DNA from: JBMYYR01 sp049609625
GTDB taxonomy: Bacteria > Bacteroidota > Bacteroidia > Flavobacteriales > CAJXXR01
Length of the DNA: 49,145 nucleotides
Reading direction: 5' to 3'
NCBI GenBank assembly: GCA_049609625.1
Contig: JBMYYR010000006.1
Coordinates: 1 to 49,145, forward strand
The notes under the pieces were generated by a model, which worked only from the letters and a program-made list of their open reading frames with translations, was not told the DNA's origin and made no database searches. The translations under genes and the position numbers were made by a program. Of this stretch, positions 42,720 to 49,145 are shown piece after piece (position 1 is the first letter of the stretch; every line of letters starts with the position of its first letter).

Positions 42720-44492
42720 TTATTGAAATTGAATCGAAAAATCGTCTAAAAACAAAACCGCTTCCGATGATTTGGGCATTGCAATATAGATTGAAATTTC
42801 GGTAGAATCGCTTTGATGTTCGGCAGGGAAGTCTAAAAAGAGTTCGATATTTTGCCAATCTGTTGAGACTTGCTTTGAGGATTCCAAAGTGTTGACCGTC
42901 CACTTTGATTGCTCTTTCACTTTGCTGTGACAAACTAAATTAAAATCAGAAAACTGATCAGATTTTGCCAAAGCTTGTATGCGAATTTGTTTGCAATGTT
43001 CAGTGTTTAGCAATCGGCTGAAGGTTTGGCTGTAGATTTGGGTAGAATCCACTTTACAGATATAAGCACGATTTGGGTCGGATGATTTGATCAGGTTTTG
43101 AGCTTTGAAATAGACTAAATCAGGTTCAAAATCAGTAAAAAAACTATTTCCATCAGCTTTCCATTCGATGGTTTTGTGCGCTTTCATTAATTCAGATTCT
43201 CTTCTGAGGCCCAAAATAGTGTAGTCGGATGTTGAGATGGCCTGACAAACTTGAGTGCGTTTGTTGAACAACGAACGTGTGTCGAATCGGGAAATGAATA
43301 AGGCAAGCTGAAAGAAAAAGCCTGAAACTAAAACAGTGATTGTTAGCGTTTTGAGTTTCTCTGAATTTATATTTTGATAACAATAGAATGAATACCAAAG
43401 TGCAATCGGGTAGAGCAAATAGAAGGTGTGGGAGCGAGGTTCGGTGATGGAAAATAAGAACGAAGCTCCCGTCAACACTAAACTCAAACCTACAAACCAG
43501 CGCACTTTTGTCCAGGATGGCGAGGTGTTTGGTTTGAAGAAGGAATAGATAAAATAGCCAACTTGAAAAAAACTGATGATAAGTAGAGCAATAACAACAG
43601 GAATAAGCCAAAGGTATTCGGTTAGAAATTCTATTCTGGAATCGGTATCGGAACCTAAAAATCGAGGAATTTCATAACTCGCAAAGGAGAAAAAACGGAG
43701 TATGAGTTTGGGAAACTCCATGCTATTTTCTAGGTTGAATACTAAATTGTTTTCGACGCCACCAGAGCCAGAACCTAAGTGTTTTTGACTAAAAAGCAAG
43801 GTCGGAATAAGCGTTGATAAACTAAGTATTGAGCCTAAAACAAAAAAGCCAAAGTTTTTGAAAAGAGCTTTAAGCTTAGTCCGATGAAGCCAGAAAACCC
43901 AAGCTAAATAAGGCAGAGTCAAGACCCAAGATAAATGCAATTGCATTATCCAAAACAAAGAAAAACCGAGAAAGAAAAAAGCCAAGTTTGGGCGAAGAAA
44001 AGAGGTTTTATAAAAATCACCAAGTTCGATGACGGACACAAAAAACAAAATAGCTCCGATGAGTAAATACGACGGATTTTCGATGTGAGTGGAATAATGT
44101 AAACTCCAAGGTGCGGTCAAAATCCAGAGGTAAACCACCCATTTTGGGAGTTTTGGAAAGCGAAAACAAATAAACTTTGCAAAGAATAGTAAAGCCAAAA
44201 AACTCAGAATGTTGAGCAGAATATAAGGCGCTTCGGGAATCTCGAACCAAGAAAAAGGCTCGGCAACCAAGAGCCCTTGAAGTCCACCCGGAATCTGACT
44301 TTTGCTATAGACTACATCAGGTCCGAAATAAGGAAAGACACCTGTGAGATGACTTTTTAGACCAATCAGATAAATTTGAAGCTCGTCATGAGAGGAAAAT
44401 TTTGAGAGTCCCATCAAGAATCTGAACGCAAGCAAGAGAAAGCCTATGAAGACTAAATGGAGATTTATCTTTCTTAATCTATTTAAAATCAA
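42720..44492 (-). CDS. GT-C membrane glycosyltransferase-like protein with C-terminal soluble domain
   Basis: 590 residues. About eleven hydrophobic helices fill residues 10-410, as in ArnT/PMT-like (GT39/GT-C) enzymes that use polyprenyl-phosphate sugars. An acidic pair in the first periplasmic loop (FSSHDELQIYL) is at the place of the GT-C catalytic carboxylates. The C-terminal ~150 residues are hydrophilic and beta-rich, and the last 100 (from about KWTVNTLESSKQVSTDWQNI) resemble a carbohydrate-binding-type beta-sandwich. Acceptor unknown. No close family is assigned with certainty. Confidence 0.7.
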   Translation of the reverse strand: MILNRLRKINLHLVFIGFLLLAFRFLMGLSKFSSHDELQIYLIGLKSHLTGVFPYFGPDVVYSKSQIPGGLQGLLVAEPFSWFEIPEAPYILLNILSFLALLFFAKFICFRFPKLPKWVVYLWILTAPWSLHYSTHIENPSYLLIGAILFFVSVIELGDFYKTSFLRPNLAFFFLGFSLFWIMQLHLSWVLTLPYLAWVFWLHRTKLKALFKNFGFFVLGSILSLSTLIPTLLFSQKHLGSGSGGVENNLVFNLENSMEFPKLILRFFSFASYEIPRFLGSDTDSRIEFLTEYLWLIPVVIALLIISFFQVGYFIYSFFKPNTSPSWTKVRWFVGLSLVLTGASFLFSITEPRSHTFYLLYPIALWYSFYCYQNINSEKLKTLTITVLVSGFFFQLALFISRFDTRSLFNKRTQVCQAISTSDYTILGLRRESELMKAHKTIEWKADGNSFFTDFEPDLVYFKAQNLIKSSDPNRAYICKVDSTQIYSQTFSRLLNTEHCKQIRIQALAKSDQFSDFNLVCHSKVKEQSKWTVNTLESSKQVSTDWQNIELFLDFPAEHQSDSTEISIYIAMPKSSEAVLFLDDFSIQFQ

Positions 44493-44640
44493 TGACTTAA
44501 ATTTTTTATTAGTTTTAGTTTAATCTTCAAATTCATTCTCTATTTACTTTAATATTAAGTATTTATGTTGTTTTTAAGATTCTATAATTTAGAGCATGAA
44601 ATTAGAATTTTTGGCTTAGGACTTATGTTTTTTGCGTACA

Positions 44641-44670
44641 TTGCTCTCTAATTTTTTACACGTATATTTT
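44641..44670 (+). promoter_or_regulatory. Promoter of the ygiQ gene
   Basis: TTG (44641-44643), 19-bp spacer, TATATTTT (44663-44670), one base from consensus. The transcript would start at about 44677, downstream of the TTG codon at 44632, which supports the later ATG at 44695 as the start. Confidence 0.55.
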
Positions 44671-44694
44671 AAGCGTACAAAACTACTAAATATT

Positions 44695-46632
44695 ATGTCA
44701 AATTTACGCCGTTCGGCTTGGCTTCCGATAACCAAAAAAGAAATGAAACTCCGAGATTGGGAGGCTTTAGATGTGGTTTTGGTTACGGGCGATGCCTATG
44801 TTGATCATCCTTCTTTTGGTTCGGCGGTTATTGGTAGAATCATTGAGAGTGAAGGTTTTAGAGTGGGAATTATACCACAACCCAACTGGCGAGATGACGG
44901 GCATGAATTTATGAAATTTGGTGCACCAAAACATTTTTTTGCTGTTACTGGCGGCAATATGGATCCGATGGTAAATCATTATACGGCCAACAAAAGACGT
45001 CGATCAAATGATGCTTATACACCAAATGGAGAATCGGGTTTTAGACCAGATTATGCGACATCGGTGTATACCAAAAAACTAAAAGAACTCTACCCAGACA
45101 CACCGATTTTGATTGGTGGAATTGAAGCTTCGTTGCGCCGCGTAACGCATTACGATTATTGGGCAGATGAACTCATGCCATCGATTATGGAAAGTAGCGG
45201 TGCCGATTTATTAGTTTATGGAATGGGCGAACAGCCTTTGCGAGAAATTTTGCGTTTACTCAAACGTGGCGTGCCTTTCGAGTCCTTAAAAACCATAAAA
45301 CAAACGGCTGTTCTTCTAAATCAGGATGAACAAATTCCAAAAAATAAGACCTGGGTAGATCAAGAATTAAATGCTCATGAACTCTGTTTGAGTGATAAAT
45401 TGGCTTATGCTTCCAATTTTAAATACATCGAACAAGAATCTAACAAAGTGAAAGCCAAACGTTTAATTCAAAACATTGGAGACAAAACTTTAGTCATCAA
45501 TCCACCTTATGAAACGATGACGGAAAAAGAAATGGATCAGTCTTATGACTTGCCTTTCACGCGTTTACCTCACCCAAAATACAACAAACGTGGAGCAATT
45601 CCTGCTTACGAAATGATAAAATTTTCGGTAAACACACACCGTGGGTGTTTTGGAGGTTGTAGTTTTTGTACGATTTCGGCGCATCAAGGGAAATTTATTG
45701 CGTCCAGATCTGAAGAATCTATTTTAAACGAACTCGATAAAATTGTCGAAATGGACGATTTTAAAGGCTATCTTTCTGATATTGGTGGGCCTTCGGCGAA
45801 TATGTATAAGATGAAAGGATACGATCAATCTATTTGCGATCGATGCCAATCGCCATCTTGTATTCATCCTGTGGTTTGTTCAAATTTGGATACGTCGCAC
45901 AAGCCACTTCTCAATATTTATAAAAAGGTAAACGATCATCCAAAAATCAAAAAAGCCTTTATTGGTAGTGGGATTCGCTATGATCTTTTGACTGAATCTT
46001 ATAATAAGAAAGGGGAATCGGACGATATGGATCAGTATCTTGAACAAGTGATGAAACACCATGTTTCGGGTCGATTAAAAGTGGCGCCAGAACATACCTC
46101 TGATCGAACTTTGAAGCTTATGCGAAAGCCTTCCTTTAAACATTTTCATCAGTTCAAAAAGAAATTTGATCGACTGAACGAGAAGCTGAGCCAGAAACTT
46201 CAACTCATCCCCTACTTTATCTCTTCGCACCCTGCCACAGAGCAAGAAGACATGGCAAATTTAGCTGCCGAAACCAAAGAAATGGGATTCCAACTAGAAC
46301 AAGTTCAGGACTTTACGCCAACTCCGATGACCGTTTCTACAGTCATTTACTATTCTGGTCATCATCCTTATAATCTCAAAAAAGAATATACGCCGAAGAC
46401 CGAAAAAGAGAAAAAAGAGCAAAATCGATTTTTCTTTTGGTATAAATCAGAAAATCAAGCTTGGATTTCTAAAGTGTTGAAAGAATTTCCTGACTTAAAA
46501 TCAAGATTGCTAGGCGAGAAAAAAGCGAAGCAACAACCGAAAACTCAACGGGAAATCCGAAATGAAAAACTTAAAAGTAGAAGTAACAAGAAGTGGAAAT
46601 CGGTGAAGCCTAAGGCGAAGTCGAAACGGTAA
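44695..46632 (+). CDS. YgiQ family radical SAM protein
   Basis: 645 residues from the ATG at 44695. An N-terminal domain (WLPITKKEMKLRDWEALDVV; GDAYVDHPSFGSAVIGR) precedes the radical SAM core, whose 4Fe-4S motif is CFGGCSFCTI in NTHRGCFGGCSFCTISAHQG. The segment CDRCQSPSCIHPVVC adds further cysteines that may bind a second cluster. A basic Lys/Arg tail ends the protein. YgiQ proteins are conserved but of unknown reaction. The earlier TTG at 44632 is rejected because it lies upstream of the promoter. Its stop abuts the aroA stop with no nucleotide between. Confidence 0.92.
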   Translation: MSNLRRSAWLPITKKEMKLRDWEALDVVLVTGDAYVDHPSFGSAVIGRIIESEGFRVGIIPQPNWRDDGHEFMKFGAPKHFFAVTGGNMDPMVNHYTANKRRRSNDAYTPNGESGFRPDYATSVYTKKLKELYPDTPILIGGIEASLRRVTHYDYWADELMPSIMESSGADLLVYGMGEQPLREILRLLKRGVPFESLKTIKQTAVLLNQDEQIPKNKTWVDQELNAHELCLSDKLAYASNFKYIEQESNKVKAKRLIQNIGDKTLVINPPYETMTEKEMDQSYDLPFTRLPHPKYNKRGAIPAYEMIKFSVNTHRGCFGGCSFCTISAHQGKFIASRSEESILNELDKIVEMDDFKGYLSDIGGPSANMYKMKGYDQSICDRCQSPSCIHPVVCSNLDTSHKPLLNIYKKVNDHPKIKKAFIGSGIRYDLLTESYNKKGESDDMDQYLEQVMKHHVSGRLKVAPEHTSDRTLKLMRKPSFKHFHQFKKKFDRLNEKLSQKLQLIPYFISSHPATEQEDMANLAAETKEMGFQLEQVQDFTPTPMTVSTVIYYSGHHPYNLKKEYTPKTEKEKKEQNRFFFWYKSENQAWISKVLKEFPDLKSRLLGEKKAKQQPKTQREIRNEKLKSRSNKKWKSVKPKAKSKR

Positions 46633-47850
46633 TTAAGGTGAGTTTAAATGTGTTTTAAACCGCTCAAAATCTGACCAAAATTTTGGGTAAGATTTATTAA
46701 CCACTTCGGGATTTTTAATATTAATTTTTTCAGGAAACATCAAAACTAATGGCGAAAATGCCATGGCCATTCTGTGATCTTGGTAGGTTTTGATGTCGAT
46801 TTGATTTTCTAATTTTATAGGTTTTGGAGAAAAATTCAGCTCATCAAAATGTTCAGAAATTTCGATGGTGTTTCCTAATTTTTCAAATTCGGTTTCTATG
46901 GCCAAAAGTCGGTTTGTTTCTTTGTAAGCTAAACTTTCTAAACCAGTGAATTGACAGTCTATTTGTAAGATTAAACAAAGTACTAAAAGCGTCTGACAAA
47001 GGTCTGGACAAGACGAAAAATCATATTCAAAATATTGAATATTAGCAGGTTGATTAGTCAATTTCAAAATTCCATCATCAAAACTAGAGTCTAAGCCTAA
47101 GGTTTTGAAAAGAGAAACCAAAACAGCATCGCCCTGAAGTGAATCTTCATAAAACGTATCAATCTGAATATCAGCCTTGAACACTAAAGCCATCGCAAAC
47201 CAATAACTCGCCGAAGACCAATCGGATTCTATTTTTGGAATCGAGTTTCCTAATTGAGGATGATCCAAAAGCACAGGAAAAAGTTCAATATTTGGATAGA
47301 AATTCAGTAAATCGAGTTGTTCTTTTTGGAGTAAATCCAAAGTCATTTGGATATAAGATTTAGAACCTTGATTGGGATGAATATTTAGCTTGAGGCCTTG
47401 ATGCATAAATGGCGCAATGAGCAACAAAGCAGAAATAAATTGCGAAGATTTCATTAAAGGTAAATCGAGGTTTTGAAAACTCAATTTAGATGGCGAAATA
47501 CGCAAAGGTGCAAAATTTTCCTTCTCGATATAATCTATTTTTGCCCCAATAGCTCTCAGTAAATCAACCAATTGCGAAATAGGTCGCTCTTTAAGTCTTG
47601 CCGAACCTGTAATCACAATCTTTCGTTGTTCTAAACAGGCCAAAGCGGTCAGAAATCTAAAAGCCGTTCCTGTATGGCCAACGTCCCAAATGTTACTTTT
47701 TGAATCTTCTAAAATTCGTCTCAACACCTGAACATCTTCGGCAGAACTTTGATCAGAAAAAGCCAAAGATTCTCCTTTTAAATAACTGATAATCAATTTC
47801 CTATTTACAATACTTTTAGAAGCTTCTATGTTGACAACAAAGGGTTTCAT
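46633..47850 (-). CDS. aroA: 3-phosphoshikimate 1-carboxyvinyltransferase (EPSP synthase)
   Basis: Joins shikimate 3-phosphate and phosphoenolpyruvate in the shikimate pathway. Motifs in order: EASKSIVNRKLI at the N-terminus, GHTGTAFRFL, RLKERPISQLVDLL, ESDWSSASYWF, YKETNRLLAIE and YQDHRMAMAF. At 405 residues it is somewhat shorter than E. coli AroA (427). At the position of E. coli Pro101 (NAGTAMRP) there is Phe. It begins 4 nt inside the end of aroB (ATGA overlap), so both pathway enzymes are translated from one message. Confidence 0.95.
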   Translation of the reverse strand: MKPFVVNIEASKSIVNRKLIISYLKGESLAFSDQSSAEDVQVLRRILEDSKSNIWDVGHTGTAFRFLTALACLEQRKIVITGSARLKERPISQLVDLLRAIGAKIDYIEKENFAPLRISPSKLSFQNLDLPLMKSSQFISALLLIAPFMHQGLKLNIHPNQGSKSYIQMTLDLLQKEQLDLLNFYPNIELFPVLLDHPQLGNSIPKIESDWSSASYWFAMALVFKADIQIDTFYEDSLQGDAVLVSLFKTLGLDSSFDDGILKLTNQPANIQYFEYDFSSCPDLCQTLLVLCLILQIDCQFTGLESLAYKETNRLLAIETEFEKLGNTIEISEHFDELNFSPKPIKLENQIDIKTYQDHRMAMAFSPLVLMFPEKINIKNPEVVNKSYPKFWSDFERFKTHLNSP

Positions 47851-48899
47851 CGGAAAATAGATTCTAAAGCTGGTTCTAAATCTTTGGCTAAAACTTCAAC
47901 ATTTTCTTGCGCTTTCCCGATGTGTTTCAATAAAGTCATATTGAGTTTTCCATGCTCATTTTTTTTGTCCTGAGCTATAAATGCTAAAGCTTTGGGATGA
48001 GCGTGAGTTCTAAAGTTTTGAATTGGATATACTTTAGGAATTGAGCTTTTAATGTCTTGATATTCAGATTCTTTTAAACCTAAATACTGCATCGAAAGAT
48101 AAGCTTCGGCAAGCATTCCAAGTGCAACAGCTTCGCCATGAAAAAGTTCTAAACCTTCCTGACTAGCATACGTTTCGAAAGCGTGGGCAAAGCTATGTCC
48201 AAAATTTAATTGTTTTCGTCGAGAAGATTCGAATTTATCAGCCAGAACGATTTCAGTTTTAATTTTTAGTGATTCGCCAATATAATAATCCATGTCGTGC
48301 TTTCCATTTTTCATGGCTTCCCAATAACTCACATCAGCAATTAAGGCGTGTTTTATGATTTCGGCGAAACCATTTTTATATTGACGTTCAGATAAGGTAT
48401 CTAAGAATTTTGGAGCTACAAACACAGCAAGTGGATCAGTAAACGTCCCAATCTGGTTTTTAAATCCATTAAAATTTATACCTGTTTTTGAACCCACAGA
48501 AGCATCAACCTGAGCCAAAAGTGAGGTTGGGATTTGGATAAAAGACAAACCTCTTTTATAAGTTGAAGCCACAAAAGCGCCCAAATCACAAACCACACCG
48601 CCACCTAGATTAACCCAAAGTGTTTTTCTATCCGATTGATTTTCTGTCAATTGACTCCAAATTTGATTAACTACCTCCAAAGATTTTGAGGCTTCTCCTG
48701 GTTCTATTTCAATACATTCGGAATCTTGAAGTTCTGGCACTTCTTCTAATAAAATGGGCAAACAATGCTCTAAGGTGTTGGAGTCTGTAAGGATGTAAAT
48801 CTTAGAAAATGAACTCAATTTACAGTCCAAAACCGATTCAAAAGAGGATAAATAATCGTCGCCTAAAAAGACCTGATGTGTTTGTAAATTGAATTTCAT
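47847..48899 (-). CDS. aroB: 3-dehydroquinate synthase
   Basis: Second enzyme of the shikimate pathway; converts DAHP to 3-dehydroquinate using NAD+ and a metal. 350 residues from MKFNLQTHQVFLG. NAD-binding GGGVVCDLGAFVASTYKRG, then the conserved QIPTSLLAQVDASVGSKTGIN, FAEIIKHALI and metal-binding NFGHSFAHAFE plus FHGEAVALGM are seen. The open frame extends 39 codons further to 49016, but that stretch (basic, unlike AroB) is not conserved, so the ATG at 48899 is chosen. It precedes aroA with a 4-nt overlap. Confidence 0.95.
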   Translation of the reverse strand: MKFNLQTHQVFLGDDYLSSFESVLDCKLSSFSKIYILTDSNTLEHCLPILLEEVPELQDSECIEIEPGEASKSLEVVNQIWSQLTENQSDRKTLWVNLGGGVVCDLGAFVASTYKRGLSFIQIPTSLLAQVDASVGSKTGINFNGFKNQIGTFTDPLAVFVAPKFLDTLSERQYKNGFAEIIKHALIADVSYWEAMKNGKHDMDYYIGESLKIKTEIVLADKFESSRRKQLNFGHSFAHAFETYASQEGLELFHGEAVALGMLAEAYLSMQYLGLKESEYQDIKSSIPKVYPIQNFRTHAHPKALAFIAQDKKNEHGKLNMTLLKHIGKAQENVEVLAKDLEPALESIFR

Positions 48900-49002
48900 T
48901 TGCAGAGTTTTTTTTAGATTAAAGATGCTAGAACAGTATAGCGACACTCTTCTTTTCTTCTTCTTCCGCTCTATTATTTTCAGAATGTCAGTTTGAATAC
49001 AT

Positions 49003-49068
49003 TTACCAAAGCTCAACGAGTTGAATTAAATCGTTAAGTCTATTTTCGTAATTTGATTTTTCAAACAT
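49003..49068 (-). CDS. 21-codon upstream ORF before aroB
   Basis: The minus-strand ATG at 49066-49068 follows a consensus -7 box by 17 nt and opens a 21-codon frame (MFEKSNYENRLNDLIQLVEL plus W) that ends at 49003. The peptide contains Phe, Tyr and a terminal Trp, the products of the pathway downstream. It may be a leader peptide, the remnant of a truncated gene, or coincidence. Confidence 0.3.
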   Translation of the reverse strand: MFEKSNYENRLNDLIQLVELW

Positions 49069-49085
49069 CATATCCTAATAAAATT

Positions 49086-49093
49086 CAAAGATA
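49086..49093 (-). promoter_or_regulatory. -7 element upstream of the aroB leader
   Basis: Minus-strand TATCTTTG fits TAnnTTTG. No TTG box is seen at the right distance. It could drive the 21-codon ORF and aroB-aroA with a leader of about 180 nt. Confidence 0.45.
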
Positions 49094-49145
49094 ATGTTAA
49101 ATTTTGGCTATATATTACGATACCGTCCAAAAAAATGTGTGTGTG

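Noticed and set aside
42452..42933. Small frames on both strands across the rnpB region
   Set aside because: The conserved RNase P RNA signatures explain the sequence; the translated products have no protein-like pattern.
44632..44694. Longer YgiQ reading from a TTG codon
   Set aside because: The likely promoter (44641-44670) lies downstream of this codon, and the added residues are not like the family N-terminus.
48900..49016. 39-codon N-terminal extension of AroB
   Set aside because: The sequence is basic and low in similarity to AroB; the family N-terminus fits the ATG at 48899.

Overview
The window is a chromosomal segment of a member of the Bacteroidota, most probably Flavobacteriia. 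The evidence is AT-rich DNA, promoters that repeatedly follow the phylum-specific pattern TTG / about 20 bp / TAnnTTTG instead of the E. coli -35/-10 pattern, few Shine-Dalgarno sequences, and typical families of this group (short-form DUF3822, DUF5686 outer-membrane protein, type IX secretion sorting domain, FtsL-like and PASTA-tailed FtsI proteins, kdsD-tatC-lptB cluster). Almost everything is housekeeping. Accessory DNA is concentrated at about 9.15-10.5 kb and 16.5-24 kb.

Layout. 1-374: tail of a NeuD/PglD-like acetyltransferase. 446-9152: a tight, co-oriented division and cell-wall operon, rsmH-ftsL-ftsI-murE-mraY-murD-ftsW, with overlapping or abutting genes. It lacks mraZ in front and murG/murC/ftsQ/ftsA/ftsZ behind. 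9156-10460: a 32-bp perfect palindrome and promoter driving a DUF4143 AAA ATPase. 10736-16503: topA, an OmpA-family porin with a strong terminator, a Wzx-like flippase and a lipoprotein MsrB. 16504-18164: a small graveyard of gene fragments around an MscS channel. 18165-20477: AraC regulator, signal-peptide-bearing pirin and DoxX. 20500-24012: ligA behind a higBA toxin-antitoxin pair, bracketed by copies of a 26-bp repeat, then about 520 bp of structured non-coding DNA.

24013-29909 (minus strand): obgE-adk; a DUF3822 protein overlapping a membrane protein with a pilin-like motif; then lptB, tatC and kdsD (LPS transport ATPase, Tat translocase, Kdo precursor synthesis). 30082-32241: recQ. 32428-32501: tRNA-Pro(GGG) with its own promoter and terminator. 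32655-35034: a glycosyltransferase, an ECF sigma factor and rsmG in one operon. 35112-41208: cell-surface proteins (DUF5686 barrel protein, small lipoprotein, a 1015-residue type IX secreted beta-propeller). 41233-44492 (minus): mltG, RNase P RNA (rnpB) and a GT-C membrane glycosyltransferase. 44695-46632: YgiQ radical SAM protein. 46633-48899 (minus): aroA and aroB overlapping by 4 nt, preceded by a 21-codon upstream ORF.

The common theme is envelope construction: peptidoglycan precursors and septal synthesis, MltG, lipid-linked sugar transport, LPS, outer-membrane and type IX exported proteins, interleaved with DNA maintenance (topA, ligA, recQ) and RNA processing (rnpB, rsmH, rsmG, obgE). 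No CRISPR array, prophage, intact insertion sequence or rRNA gene is visible. The most unusual items are the pilin-like/DUF3822 gene pair, the palindrome in front of the DUF4143 gene, the higBA-ligA arrangement with flanking repeats, and the gene-decay zone at 16.5-18.1 kb. All functional statements come from reading motifs by eye; no database search was run.
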